Counted from the stretch's first letter, positions 27,508 to 36,797 are shown. The stretch is DNA of 64,000 bases from Eubacterium sp. (GCA_017965495.1 JAGCPW010000025.1:27692-91691), one strand, 5' to 3'. Notes: a model not told the origin generated them from the letters alone. Program-made: numbers and translations.

Positions 27508-27565
27508 AGAAAAAAGGTTGGTCCTCACTAGAAAAGTCGTTCGGTACCAACCCTTTTTCTTTTGC
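27508..27565. terminator. Bidirectional terminator between DUF2752 and pdxK
   Basis: AAAAGAAAAAAGGTTGGT (from 27508) pairs with ACCAACCCTTTTTCTTTT (to 27563) around a 25-base loop. Serves the two converging genes. Confidence 0.75.
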
Positions 27566-27574
27566 CCCAAAATA

Positions 27575-28408
27575 TTATTTTATTAAATCTACCAACAATG
27601 GTATTTCTGCTTCGAAGTTCACTCCGTAAGTAACTGAAGTCGGATCTTCGAAAGTATTCAAAATACTTGCCCTTGTAAAGTCTGCCGCTATCTTAAGTGC
27701 TTCGTAAACTGACTTGTCGTTCATCAATGCGCCAGTGAATGTGCTTGCAAACACATCTCCAGTGCCGTGTGATTTCATATCTACTTTGTCATTTCCATAA
27801 CTGTAGAATTCTTTTTTCTCCACATCGTACCCTAAGAATCCGAACTTGCCATCTCCTAATTCCACACCAGTGATAACTGCATGCTTTGGACCAAACTCAG
27901 CAAGCTTAAGTAGCAATTCTTTAACTTCATCCACACTAGCATCTTCTCCAGGATAATCTACGCCTAGCATTAGAGACGCTTCAGAAATATTTGGAAGAAT
28001 AATGTCAGCCTTTCCGCAAAGCTTTGACATTTCTTTGGCGAAGTCCTCATCAAAACCAGCATACAGCTGTCCATTATCTGCCATAGCTGGATCCATTATA
28101 ATTACATTGCTATCGTTTTTAAAAGTGTCAAAATAATCAGCCACTATATCTATCTGTCTTTTAGAACCAAGATAACCTGTGTAGATAGCATCAAACTTGA
28201 AACCTTCCTTTTTCCAATGCTCTTTGATAGGTTCCATATCGTCCGTCAAATCCCTAAATGTAAAATCGCTAAACTGAGTGTGCGTAGAAAGCACAGCAGT
28301 AGGAACGATAGAACACTCGATGCCCATCGCCGAGATAATAGGAAGCGCTACTGTTAGCGAACACTTGCCTACACAAGAAACATCTTGAATACTCATTACT
28401 CTTTTCAT
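27575..28408 (-). CDS. pdxK: Pyridoxamine/pyridoxal kinase
   Basis: Ribokinase-fold kinase of the PLP salvage pathway, 277 residues. It begins MKRVMSIQDVSCVGKCSLTV, as in the PdxY/pyridoxamine kinase group, with GYLGSKRQ (about 74-81), MDPAMADNGQLY (about 110-121), LPNISEASLMLG and the catalytic SHGTGDVFASTFTGAL (about 213-228) with the anion hole and base Asp. It is divergent from a MocR-type PLP-binding regulator, a classic PdxR-like arrangement that supports vitamin B6-dependent control. Confidence 0.92.
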   Translation of the reverse strand: MKRVMSIQDVSCVGKCSLTVALPIISAMGIECSIVPTAVLSTHTQFSDFTFRDLTDDMEPIKEHWKKEGFKFDAIYTGYLGSKRQIDIVADYFDTFKNDSNVIIMDPAMADNGQLYAGFDEDFAKEMSKLCGKADIILPNISEASLMLGVDYPGEDASVDEVKELLLKLAEFGPKHAVITGVELGDGKFGFLGYDVEKKEFYSYGNDKVDMKSHGTGDVFASTFTGALMNDKSVYEALKIAADFTRASILNTFEDPTSVTYGVNFEAEIPLLVDLIK

Positions 28409-28452
28409 AATAAAACTCCTATTCCAAAAGGGTATAATCCACCCTAAATCAT

Positions 28453-28481
28453 TTGAAATTATAAAACTTTAGTGGTATTAT
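28453..28481 (+). promoter_or_regulatory. sigma-A promoter of the MocR-CCA fusion gene
   Basis: TTGAAA (28453-28458), 17-base spacer, TATTAT (28476-28481). The -10 lies inside an inverted repeat. Confidence 0.7.
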
Positions 28482-28516
28482 GAGAATAACCAAAAACAGA
28501 AAAAATAATAATACCA
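28473..28516. promoter_or_regulatory. Inverted repeat overlapping the promoter, candidate MocR operator
   Basis: TGGTATTAT (28473-28481) and ATAATACCA (28508-28516), exact complements with starts 35 bases apart. The left half covers the -10. A related GGTATAATCC at 28431-28440 lies nearer pdxK and could be a third half-site. Confidence 0.5.
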
Positions 28517-28531
28517 GAGAAGGAAGAGATT

Positions 28532-31345
28532 ATGCTAACTTATGATTTCTCATCGAGGGGAAAAACCCCTATGTATGAGTATTTGTACAATTGCATAAGA
28601 GAAGATATATTGTCGGGAAATCTTAAGGCCGACCAGAAGTTGCCATCTAAAAGAGAGATGGCTTCTAATCATGGAATCAGTATTATCACAGTGCAAAATG
28701 CTTACGAGCAGTTGATGGTAGAGGGCTACATTTATTCCCAGGAGAAGAAGGGCTACTTTGTGAGCGAAGTGGAGAGCGGTTTTCAGGTAGAAGAATCCAA
28801 ACCTAAGACCAAGAAAGCACCAGTTCACAAGAAAGAAGAAAAGCCTCTAGTGGATTTTTCATCTAACCATTTGCTCTACGATAGTTTTCCGTTTAACACT
28901 TGGTCTAAGATTATGAGAAAAACTATCACTGATAGTGAGCCAGATTTTCTAGAAAGTCCAAACCACGCAGGAGTGGAAGATTTGAGAAGCGCCATTGCTA
29001 ACCATCTTCAGGACTTCCGTGGAATGAGAGTAAACCCTGACAATATAGTTGTGGGCGCTGGAATGGAGTACCTCTATGGTCTTATCGTTCAGCTTCTTGG
29101 AAAGAACCAAATGATAGCGATAGAAGATCCGGGCCACAAAAAAGTGGGCAATGTCTACGAGAGCAACGGCGTCAAATGCATCCCAATCCCAGTACTTGAA
29201 GATGGGATTGATTTAGATGCGCTAAAACACTCCAAAGCCAAAGTAGTCCACCTATCTCCATCACACCATTTCCCAACTGGATGTGTGATGCCAATCAATA
29301 AGAGAACCAAACTTTTAGAAATAGTAAAGAACGGTTTTGTGATAGAGGATGACTACGATAGTGAGTTTAGATTTAAAGGTCGTCCACTTCCTACACTTCA
29401 AAGCCTAAACCCTGATAAGGTTATATATCTAAACACATTCTCAAAAACTCTCGCGCCATCTATTCGTATCGCGTACATGGTGCTTCCAGACGAGCTAATG
29501 AAAGTGTTTAATGAGAAATTGTCATTTTATTCAAGTACTGTATCTAGCTTTGATCAGTACACTTTGGCTACGTTCATTTCTGACGGCTACTACTCACGAC
29601 ATATCAACAGAATGCGCAACTTCTACAAAGGCTACAGAAAAAATATTATAGACGAACTTAAGAAATCTCCAATGAGCGACAGAATCAAAATCCGTGAGGC
29701 ATCATCTGGCCTTCACTTTATTTTGGAACTCGCACTTAAAGTGGATGATAAGAAGTTTATAAAAGCCTTAAGAGACCGTGGAATTAAAATCAAAAAAGTT
29801 ACTGACTATTGTTACCTTAAAAATGACAATTATAAACACCAGTTTATTATTAACTACTCAGCTGTGGAAGAAGATAAACTTAAAGAAGCTTTCCGCATAA
29901 TGAGCGAGGAGCTTGATAAGTATGGAAAGAAGCCTACGGCAAAGAAAGCCACAAAGAAAACTACAAATAAAACCATAAAGAAAACAACAAAGACAAAACA
30001 ATCAACAAAGAAAATTAAAATAGATCTTCCAAAAGAAGTAAAAAGAATCATATCAATCTTAGATGAGGAAGGATATGAAGCATTTGCTGTGGGCGGATGT
30101 GTGAGAGACTCTATTCTAAATAGAAACCCAGACGATTGGGACATCACCACATCAGCTAAGCCAGAGGAAGTGAAAAAGATTTTTAACCGCACATTTGACA
30201 CAGGCATCGAACATGGAACGGTTACTGTTAGAATGGGTGGCCAGAGTTTCGAGGTTACAACATACAGAATAGAAGGCGAGTACAAAGATTCAAGACACCC
30301 AGAGTCTGTGGAGTTTACATCGGACCTTAAGGAAGATTTAATGAGACGAGACTTCACAATCAATGCTATGGCTTACAATGATAAGACAGGCCTAGTGGAT
30401 GAGTTTGGCGGAATTAAAGATTTAGAAGACAAAGTAATAAGATGCGTGGGAAATCCTAGCGAGAGATTTGACGAGGATGCACTTAGAATTCTAAGGGCTG
30501 TTCGTTTTGCTGCGCAGCTTGGCTTCGAGATAGAAAAAGAAACGGAAGAGGCTATGAAGGAACTTGCTCCTAACCTTAAAAACATTAGCGCAGAGAGAAT
30601 TCAGACAGAACTAGAAAAACTAATTATGTCCGACAATCCTGGAATGTTTATAAAAGTTTACGAACTTGGAATCACAAAAGTGATATTACCTGAGTTTGAT
30701 AGACTAATGGAACAAGAGCAGATTTCTCTATACCACGATCACAACGTGGGAGTTCACACAATCAAAGTTATGGAGAATACTAGAAAAGACAAAATACTTA
30801 GATGGGCAGCGCTTCTTCACGACATTACAAAGCCAGATGAAGAATCCATAGACGACGAAGGACAGCACCACTTCAAAAACCATCCAGACTCTGGAGCAGA
30901 AGTGGCCAAATCCATTATGAAGCGCTTAAAGATGGACAACAAAACTATTAGGTCAGTCTACCACGTAATTCTCCATCACGATGACAGACCATATTCGCTA
31001 GACCCAGAAAGCATCAGAAGAAATGTCCACGAGATAGGCAAAGACTATTACCAGTATTTCCTAGCATTTTCATACGCGGACTACATGGGCAAAAGTGAGT
31101 ACGCTAGAGAAGTGGGATTCCCAATGCTTAAGTACTGTAAAGAGCAGTTCGAGGAGATTAAGAAAAAGGGATATGCCACAAGTGTTAAGGAGTTAAAAAT
31201 CACTGGAAAAGACTTGATAGATATGGGCGCAAAACCAGGTGAAAAGATAGGAGAAATACTAGAGGAACTACTTGATATGGTACTGACAGAACCAGAAATT
31301 AATACACACGAAAAACTAGTAAAAATCGCCGAAAAAATGCTATAA
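28532..31345 (+). CDS. MocR/PdxR-type regulator fused to a CCA-adding enzyme (tRNA nucleotidyltransferase)
   Basis: 937-residue fusion. Residues 1-75 are a GntR winged helix (LPSKREMASNHGISIITVQN). Residues about 100-464 are a fold-type I aminotransferase domain with the PLP lysine K305 in TFSKTLAPS. Residues about 465-496 are a Lys/Thr linker (KKATKKTTNKTIKKTTKTK). Residues about 497-937 are a whole class II CCA enzyme: GG521-522 with V-R-D526, D535-W-D537, LMRRDFTINAMA, FDEDALRILRAVRFAAQ and an HD pair H763-D764. Both halves look intact. No ribosome site with an in-frame start precedes the enzyme half, so one polypeptide is expected. The first half likely regulates pdxK; the second matures tRNA 3' ends. 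Confidence 0.9.
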   Translation: MLTYDFSSRGKTPMYEYLYNCIREDILSGNLKADQKLPSKREMASNHGISIITVQNAYEQLMVEGYIYSQEKKGYFVSEVESGFQVEESKPKTKKAPVHKKEEKPLVDFSSNHLLYDSFPFNTWSKIMRKTITDSEPDFLESPNHAGVEDLRSAIANHLQDFRGMRVNPDNIVVGAGMEYLYGLIVQLLGKNQMIAIEDPGHKKVGNVYESNGVKCIPIPVLEDGIDLDALKHSKAKVVHLSPSHHFPTGCVMPINKRTKLLEIVKNGFVIEDDYDSEFRFKGRPLPTLQSLNPDKVIYLNTFSKTLAPSIRIAYMVLPDELMKVFNEKLSFYSSTVSSFDQYTLATFISDGYYSRHINRMRNFYKGYRKNIIDELKKSPMSDRIKIREASSGLHFILELALKVDDKKFIKALRDRGIKIKKVTDYCYLKNDNYKHQFIINYSAVEEDKLKEAFRIMSEELDKYGKKPTAKKATKKTTNKTIKKTTKTKQSTKKIKIDLPKEVKRIISILDEEGYEAFAVGGCVRDSILNRNPDDWDITTSAKPEEVKKIFNRTFDTGIEHGTVTVRMGGQSFEVTTYRIEGEYKDSRHPESVEFTSDLKEDLMRRDFTINAMAYNDKTGLVDEFGGIKDLEDKVIRCVGNPSERFDEDALRILRAVRFAAQLGFEIEKETEEAMKELAPNLKNISAERIQTELEKLIMSDNPGMFIKVYELGITKVILPEFDRLMEQEQISLYHDHNVGVHTIKVMENTRKDKILRWAALLHDITKPDEESIDDEGQHHFKNHPDSGAEVAKSIMKRLKMDNKTIRSVYHVILHHDDRPYSLDPESIRRNVHEIGKDYYQYFLAFSYADYMGKSEYAREVGFPMLKYCKEQFEEIKKKGYATSVKELKITGKDLIDMGAKPGEKIGEILEELLDMVLTEPEINTHEKLVKIAEKML

Positions 31346-31384
31346 AAAAGCCAATTTAGTGTTTTAATTGAATACAATTTATTG

Positions 31385-31390
31385 TATAAT
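31385..31390 (+). promoter_or_regulatory. Candidate -10 of the phosphohexomutase promoter
   Basis: TATAAT 35 bases ahead of the start; the -35 (TTTTAA at 31362-31367, 17-base spacer) is poor. Confidence 0.4.
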
Positions 31391-31424
31391 AATAACTTGG
31401 AAAAATTGATAAATGGAGATTCGA

Positions 31425-33164
31425 ATGAGTTACAAAGATCTTTACAATGAATGGCTTGAGAATCCTTACTTTGACGAGGAAACAAAGGCAGAATTAAGAG
31501 CCATTGAGAATGACGAAAAAGAGATAGAAGAGCGCTTTTATAAAGAGCTTGAGTTTGGTACAGCCGGCCTAAGAGGAATCATTGGTGCCGGTACTAATCG
31601 TATGAATTTTTATACTGTTGGTAAAGCCACTCAGGGATTGGCGAATTACATCATCAAGATGAACGGCCAGGATAGAGGCGTTGCTATAGCATATGATTCT
31701 AGAAATATGTCACCGGAGTTTGCAGATGCTGCAGCTTTGTGTTTGGCAGCTAACGGCGTTAAGGCTTATGTGTATGATGCACTTCGTCCTACACCTTGTC
31801 TTTCATTTGCAGTGCGTGAGCTTGGATGTATTTCTGGTATCAACATCACTGCTAGTCACAACCCAGCAGAGTACAATGGATATAAGGTTTACTGGGAAGA
31901 TGGCGCGCAGGTTACACCACCTCATGACGAGGGGATTACTGAAGAAGTTAATGCTATAGATATCACAGAAGCTAAGACTATGGATAAGCAGGAGGCTATT
32001 GATAAGGGCCTTTATATCCAAATCGGTAAAGAAATTGATGATAAGTATATAGCGGCTATCAAGAAGGTAGTTAAAAATCCAGAGGCTATAGAAAAAGTTA
32101 ACGATACATTAAAGATTGTCTACACACCACTTCACGGAACAGGAAACATCCCAGTAAGACGTGTGCTAGATGAACTTGGATTTAAAAATGTTTACGTGGT
32201 AAAAGAGCAGGAGATGCCTAATGGCGATTTTCCTACATGCCCATATCCTAACCCAGAGGATCCACAGACATTTGAATTGGCAGTTAAGTTGGGAACTGAA
32301 GTGGATGCAGATTTGCTTATGGCTACAGATCCTGATGCAGATAGAATTGGTATCTACGTTCGAGGCGAAGAACCTGGAGAGTACATTCCTCTAACAGGAA
32401 ACATGCAAGGTTGCTTGCTAGCAGAGTACGAACTAGATGCTATGAACGTAGCTGGAACACTTCCAGAGGATGGAGCCATCATTAAGACTATCGTTAGTAC
32501 AAACATGGCAAACGATATTGCAAACCACTATCATGTAGATTGCATTGAGACTTTGACAGGTTTCAAATATATCGGTGGAAAGATTCTAGAATTTGAGAAG
32601 ACTGGACACGGCACATTTGTGGCAGGCTTTGAGGAGTCTTACGGATACCTTGTAGGAACACACGCTAGAGATAAGGATGCTGTGGTAGCAGCTATGGCAT
32701 TTGCCGAAGCAGCAGCTTACTATAAACAGTGGGACATTTCTCTTTGGGATAAGATTAAAGAATTGTTCTGGAGATATGGCTACTGGAGAGATAAGACAGA
32801 ATCTATTACTCTAAAGGGTAAAGAAGGAATAGAAAAGATTAACGCTACTATCGAGAAGCTTCGTGAGAATCCACCTAAGGAAATGGCTAGCATTCCTACT
32901 AAAGTGTTCAAAGATTATAAGTTTGGAACAGTTAAAGATTTCCAGACAGGCGAAGAATCAGAGACTGGGCTTCCTAAGTCCAATGTATTGTATTTTGAGT
33001 TTGACTGCGAGTGCGGTGCATGGTTAGCGATTAGACCTTCAGGTACAGAACCTAAACTTAAATTCTATTACGGACTTAAAGGAAAGACTGAAGAGGAAGC
33101 AGACGAGAAGATTGCTAAATTTGGAGAAGCAACTATGAATATGGTAAACGAAATGTTGAAATAA
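31425..33164 (+). CDS. Phosphoglucomutase/phosphomannomutase (alpha-D-phosphohexomutase)
   Basis: Interconverts hexose 1- and 6-phosphates; 579 residues. Visible sites are the catalytic serine in TASHNPAEYNGYKVYWEDG (about 139-157), the metal loop ATDPDADRIGI (about 301-311), the sugar loop GFEESYGYL (about 404-412) and the phosphate loop RPSGTEPKLKFYYG (about 544-557). This long Gram-positive form is PgcA-like. ATG 31425 is chosen because GGAG sits six bases upstream; the ATG at 31413 contains that site. It would turn glucose-1-phosphate from the glucan phosphorylases downstream into glucose-6-phosphate. Confidence 0.93.
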   Translation: MSYKDLYNEWLENPYFDEETKAELRAIENDEKEIEERFYKELEFGTAGLRGIIGAGTNRMNFYTVGKATQGLANYIIKMNGQDRGVAIAYDSRNMSPEFADAAALCLAANGVKAYVYDALRPTPCLSFAVRELGCISGINITASHNPAEYNGYKVYWEDGAQVTPPHDEGITEEVNAIDITEAKTMDKQEAIDKGLYIQIGKEIDDKYIAAIKKVVKNPEAIEKVNDTLKIVYTPLHGTGNIPVRRVLDELGFKNVYVVKEQEMPNGDFPTCPYPNPEDPQTFELAVKLGTEVDADLLMATDPDADRIGIYVRGEEPGEYIPLTGNMQGCLLAEYELDAMNVAGTLPEDGAIIKTIVSTNMANDIANHYHVDCIETLTGFKYIGGKILEFEKTGHGTFVAGFEESYGYLVGTHARDKDAVVAAMAFAEAAAYYKQWDISLWDKIKELFWRYGYWRDKTESITLKGKEGIEKINATIEKLRENPPKEMASIPTKVFKDYKFGTVKDFQTGEESETGLPKSNVLYFEFDCECGAWLAIRPSGTEPKLKFYYGLKGKTEEEADEKIAKFGEATMNMVNEMLK

Positions 33165-33169
33165 ATAAT

Positions 33170-33202
33170 AAACACCATAATGTAGATACGTTATGGTGTT
33201 TT
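33170..33202 (+). terminator. Terminator after phosphohexomutase
   Basis: AAACACCATAA (33170-33180) and TTATGGTGTTT (33191-33201), 10-base loop, T-rich tail. Confidence 0.8.
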
Positions 33203-33217
33203 GTTTTAAGAGGCGCT

Positions 33218-34081
33218 ATGAAAAGTATTAAACTAAAAGCATATGGAAAAATTAATCTAGGCCTAGACGTCCTAGGCAAAAGAGATGATGGCTACCATGA
33301 TCTCGATATGATTATGCAAAGTGTGGATTTGTTTGACGAAATAACTATCACTAAAAACAATAGCGGTGAGATAACAGTAAAGACTAGCACTGAAAAAATT
33401 CCAAACGACGAATCAAACCTCGCATACAAAGCAGCTAAACTACTTTTGGAAGAGTTTGATATTAAAAAGGGTGTGGAAATCGAAATTGAGAAAAACATCC
33501 CTATCTCAGGTGGAATGGCTGGTGGCAGTACAGACTGCGCAGCAGTTCTAAAGGGAATAAACAAACTTTTTAAATTGAAACTGCCAGAAGAAAAGTTGAT
33601 GGCTAGAGGAGTGAGACTGGGAGCGGATGTTCCATTTTGTATTATAGGAAATACTGCTAGAGCAGAAGGAATTGGCGAAATTCTAACTCCTATCAAAAAC
33701 AGAATGAAAGGCTATATTGTTTTGGCGAAGCCACCTATATCAGTATCCACAGGATTTGTTTACGGAAGAATAGACAAGGTGAAAGTAAAACACAAGCCAG
33801 ACACAGGGGCTATGATAGTGGCTTTGGAGAACAATGACTTACAAGCTTTGGCGGACAGTATATGCAATGTGCTAGAGGAAGTTACTATTCCAGATTATCC
33901 TGTAGTGCAAGAGATTAAGGATATGATGAAGGAAGACGGTGCGCTAAATGCTATGATGACAGGAAGTGGTCCTACAGTTTTTGGACTATTTGATGATAAG
34001 GAAAAAGCGATAGCAGCCATCGATCATTTAACTGAAGCAGACATATTAGAACAGCTTTATTTAGCAAAGTTTGTTAACTAA
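33218..34081 (+). CDS. ispE: 4-diphosphocytidyl-2-C-methyl-D-erythritol kinase
   Basis: GHMP kinase of the methylerythritol phosphate route to isoprenoids, 287 residues. The N-terminal KLKAYGKINLGLDVLGKRDD (about 5-24) and the ATP loop PISGGMAGGSTDCAAVL (about 94-110) are diagnostic, and MMTGSGPTVFGLF (about 246-258) is the third GHMP motif. AGAGG precedes the ATG. It is alone between a terminator and the murI promoter. Confidence 0.95.
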   Translation: MKSIKLKAYGKINLGLDVLGKRDDGYHDLDMIMQSVDLFDEITITKNNSGEITVKTSTEKIPNDESNLAYKAAKLLLEEFDIKKGVEIEIEKNIPISGGMAGGSTDCAAVLKGINKLFKLKLPEEKLMARGVRLGADVPFCIIGNTARAEGIGEILTPIKNRMKGYIVLAKPPISVSTGFVYGRIDKVKVKHKPDTGAMIVALENNDLQALADSICNVLEEVTIPDYPVVQEIKDMMKEDGALNAMMTGSGPTVFGLFDDKEKAIAAIDHLTEADILEQLYLAKFVN

Positions 34082-34133
34082 TCCTTCAATGGCCGTTGAA
34101 AAAAATAAAAAGTTGAAATTCAGAATTAGTTTA

Positions 34134-34162
34134 TTGACGAAAACAGACCTTAAGAGTAGAAT
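34134..34162 (+). promoter_or_regulatory. sigma-A promoter of murI
   Basis: TTGACG (34134-34139), 17-base spacer, TAGAAT (34157-34162). Confidence 0.7.
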
Positions 34163-34177
34163 GTAACAAGGTGATTT

Positions 34178-34996
34178 ATGGATACATTAGACAAAAATGC
34201 GCCTATCGGAGTTTTTGACTCAGGTGTGGGCGGGCTCACAGTAGCTAGAGAGATAATTAGACAATTGCCAAATGAGAGCATCGTGTATTTCGGTGACACG
34301 GCTAGAGTGCCTTACGGAAGTAAGTCTAAGGACACTATCATTCGTTTCTCAAAGCAGATAGTGAATTTCCTAAAGACTAAAAATGTTAAGGCTATTGTTT
34401 TTGCGTGTAACACTGCCAGTGCCTATGCGCTAGATGCTATTGAGCGTGAGCTTGATATTCCAGTGATTGGTGTGGTTATTCCTGGAGCTATTACAGCAAT
34501 TCACAGCACCAAGAATAAGCGTATCGGAATCATCGGAACTGAAGGTACTATCAAGAGTGAGATGTACAAAAGTTACATCCAAAGCGTAGACCCTGAGATA
34601 GAGGTAGTGGGAAAGGCTTGTCCTTTGTTTGTGCCGCTAGTGGAAGAGGGAATGCTGGATGATGATGTAACTAAGGAGATGGCTACTAGATATCTTAAAG
34701 AACTTCAGAGCCAAAACATCGACAGCTTGATTTTAGGATGTACACACTATCCACTTCTTAGAAAGATGGTTGGAAAGATTATGGGTCCAGATGTTTGCCT
34801 GGTTAACCCAGCATATGAGACTGCTATTGGTCTAAGAGATATGTTATCAGAGACTGGCTTATCAGCAGATGAGGGAGCAGTTCCATCATATGAGTTTTAT
34901 GTGAGTGATGATCCACTTAAATTCAAACAATTTGCAAACACAATAATGCCAACAGATATTGGTATTGTGAAAGAGGTCAATATAGAAAACTTTTAG
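34178..34996 (+). CDS. murI: Glutamate racemase
   Basis: Supplies D-glutamate for peptidoglycan; cofactor-independent two-cysteine enzyme. The 272 residues include GVFDSGVGGLTVAREI (about 11-26), GDTARVPYGSKS (about 40-51), the first catalytic cysteine in FACNTASA (about 75-82) and the second in LGCTHYPLL (about 189-197). AAGGTGA lies ahead of the ATG. It leads a three-gene run with DUF1934 and a small membrane protein. Confidence 0.96.
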   Translation: MDTLDKNAPIGVFDSGVGGLTVAREIIRQLPNESIVYFGDTARVPYGSKSKDTIIRFSKQIVNFLKTKNVKAIVFACNTASAYALDAIERELDIPVIGVVIPGAITAIHSTKNKRIGIIGTEGTIKSEMYKSYIQSVDPEIEVVGKACPLFVPLVEEGMLDDDVTKEMATRYLKELQSQNIDSLILGCTHYPLLRKMVGKIMGPDVCLVNPAYETAIGLRDMLSETGLSADEGAVPSYEFYVSDDPLKFKQFANTIMPTDIGIVKEVNIENF

Positions 34997-35008
34997 ATAG
35001 AGGGAAAA

Positions 35009-35428
35009 ATGAGTAGAGAAGAAGTTTTAATTGAAATAAAAAGTGTTCAGAAAGTGGGCGACCAAGTAGATAATGTAGATGTTATCGCAAGAGGTTTTCA
35101 CACTGCAGAGAATGGTGAGCATTTTCTAGAGTATGATGAGTTCGACAACGAAACAGATGATAAGACTGAAAACACTATCCGCTTTACAGAGAGCAAAGCA
35201 GAAGTAGTGAGAAAAGGTAACATGACTGGAAACCTTACTTTTGAGAAGGGTGAGAAAAATGAAACTATATACAGTACACCTTTTGGCGACCTAAACATGG
35301 ATATCATCACTAACGATATTCAGATTGATGAACAAGATAAACAAATAGTATTAAAGATTGCATATGAATTATATGCTCAAAATGAAAAAGTATCAGATCA
35401 CACTATCAATGTGAGCATAAAGAAATAG
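35009..35428 (+). CDS. DUF1934 family protein
   Basis: 139-residue cytoplasmic protein with no signal peptide, rich in beta strands (VLIEIKSVQKV, ENTIRFTES, KAEVVRKGNMTGNLTFEKGE, ETIYSTPFGDLNMDIITNDI, IVLKIAYELYA). This order matches the DUF1934 lipocalin-like beta barrel. Function is unknown. It is twelve bases after murI with AGAGGG before the ATG and nine bases before the next gene. Confidence 0.75.
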   Translation: MSREEVLIEIKSVQKVGDQVDNVDVIARGFHTAENGEHFLEYDEFDNETDDKTENTIRFTESKAEVVRKGNMTGNLTFEKGEKNETIYSTPFGDLNMDIITNDIQIDEQDKQIVLKIAYELYAQNEKVSDHTINVSIKK

Positions 35429-35437
35429 GAGGAAGAT

Positions 35438-35884
35438 ATGATTAATGCATTTATGATGATTGGACTTGCTTGGTGGACAATAACACTTATTGCTATAACA
35501 GGAGTTTTACTTATTGCTGTTATTGTATTGTTCATTCTTGGTAAGAGAGCAGAGAAGAAGCAAGAAGGCCAAGAAAAGATGATGGAAGAAAACGCACAGG
35601 TTATTAACTTGTTCGTTATTGATAAGAAAAAGATGAGACTTAAAGATGCTGGACTACCTCAGGTAGTACTAGAGCAGTCTCCAAAGCTTGCTAAGATGGC
35701 TAAGCTACCTATCGTTAAGGTTAAGGCTGGCCCTAGAGTAATGAACCTAATCGCTGATAATAAGATTTGGGATCAAATTCTACCAAAGCAAGACATTAAG
35801 GCTACAGTAAGCGGTATTTACATCACTAAAGTTCAAAGACTTCGTGGTCCAGCCGCACAGCCAAAGAAAAAGAAAAGAAGATAA
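35438..35884 (+). CDS. Hypothetical single-pass membrane protein
   Basis: Unrecognised 148-residue protein with one hydrophobic segment (about residues 10-34, WWTITLIAITGVLLIAVIVL), then a basic cytoplasmic domain (VIDKKKMRLKDAGLPQVV, KLPIVKVKAGPRVMNLIADN) and a KKKKRR tail. AGGAGGA precedes the ATG. It ends the murI transcript at a strong terminator. No motif suggests a function. Confidence 0.55.
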   Translation: MINAFMMIGLAWWTITLIAITGVLLIAVIVLFILGKRAEKKQEGQEKMMEENAQVINLFVIDKKKMRLKDAGLPQVVLEQSPKLAKMAKLPIVKVKAGPRVMNLIADNKIWDQILPKQDIKATVSGIYITKVQRLRGPAAQPKKKKRR

Positions 35885-35892
35885 ATAGACAT

Positions 35893-35928
35893 AAAAATAG
35901 AGACGAATTAATCGTCTCTATTTTTTTT
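35893..35928. terminator. Bidirectional terminator between the murI operon and plsC
   Basis: 14-base arms AAAAATAGAGACGA (35893-35906) and TCGTCTCTATTTTT (35912-35925), ATTAA loop, long T run. Confidence 0.9.
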
Positions 35929-36640
35929 ATATATTCTTTTCTTTCAACTGGTCGTGCAACTGAACCGCTAAGTCTTTGATTTCGTGTTTGTCCATATTGC
36001 TTGTGTCTATTGCCTCGTAGAATTTTACGTGAGCAGTGTTAGCATAAAACTTTGGTGCGTGATTTTCAAACACTTCTTTCTCGTAGTCGATTCTAACTGG
36101 AACCACTTTGCAGTGAGTCTTTTCAACTATCTTGAACCCGCCTGTCTTAAAGTCTAGTATTTCGCCGTCTTTGGAGCGGGTGCCCTCTGGGAAGAGGAAT
36201 ATTGATGTACCGTTCTTTATTAACTCAGTGGCGTTAAGTACCATCTTTAATCCATCTCTTGGATCTTCTCTGTCTACGAATAGACAGTGAACAAATCTCA
36301 TAAGAATGTTTAGAATTGGAACTTTATTTATTTCTTTTTTTGCGACAAAACCAGTAGGCTTCTTCATAAGAGGGTAGAGCACGATAATATCGAATAGTGA
36401 TAGGTGATTACCTACATATAGTACCGCCTCATCCGTAGTGATGTTTTCTTTACCTTCAGCCACTGTTTTCATTCCCGTAATCAAGTTGGCTAGAAATAGT
36501 CCTAATTGTACCCAGCGCAAAGATACTATATCGCAAGCTTTTTTGCTGAATAGTCTAATGATTAGGAAAAATAGCGCCATTAGCAATGATATTAAAAAGA
36601 ATACTACTAAAGGTATTGATATAATAATTAGTCTAATCAT
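35927..36640 (-). CDS. plsC: 1-acyl-sn-glycerol-3-phosphate acyltransferase
   Basis: Makes phosphatidic acid for membrane lipids. The 237 residues have an N-terminal membrane segment (about 4-30, IIISIPLVVFFLISLLMALF), the catalytic H(X4)D in NHLSLFDIIV (about 80-89), a substrate motif VDREDPRDG, and FPEGTRSKDGEI (about 151-162). GGAGG lies upstream on the minus strand. It stands alone. Confidence 0.9.
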   Translation of the reverse strand: MIRLIIISIPLVVFFLISLLMALFFLIIRLFSKKACDIVSLRWVQLGLFLANLITGMKTVAEGKENITTDEAVLYVGNHLSLFDIIVLYPLMKKPTGFVAKKEINKVPILNILMRFVHCLFVDREDPRDGLKMVLNATELIKNGTSIFLFPEGTRSKDGEILDFKTGGFKIVEKTHCKVVPVRIDYEKEVFENHAPKFYANTAHVKFYEAIDTSNMDKHEIKDLAVQLHDQLKEKNI

Positions 36641-36797
36641 ATTTTAATCCTCCGCAGTTATTATAAACGAACGAATGACAAATAACAAACATAAAAGTAG
36701 GTGTTTGTCGCACAAATAGTCAATAAAAGTAGTAATTATCGACAAAATGTCAAAAAGTGCACTTTTTTATGGAATTATGTTAAATTTATAAAAGGTA

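Noticed and set aside
29900-29930. Separate start for the CCA enzyme inside the MocR fusion
   Set aside because: The ATG at 29922 with a GAGGAG site is out of frame, and the in-frame ATG at 29900 lacks a ribosome site, so a single fused protein is preferred.
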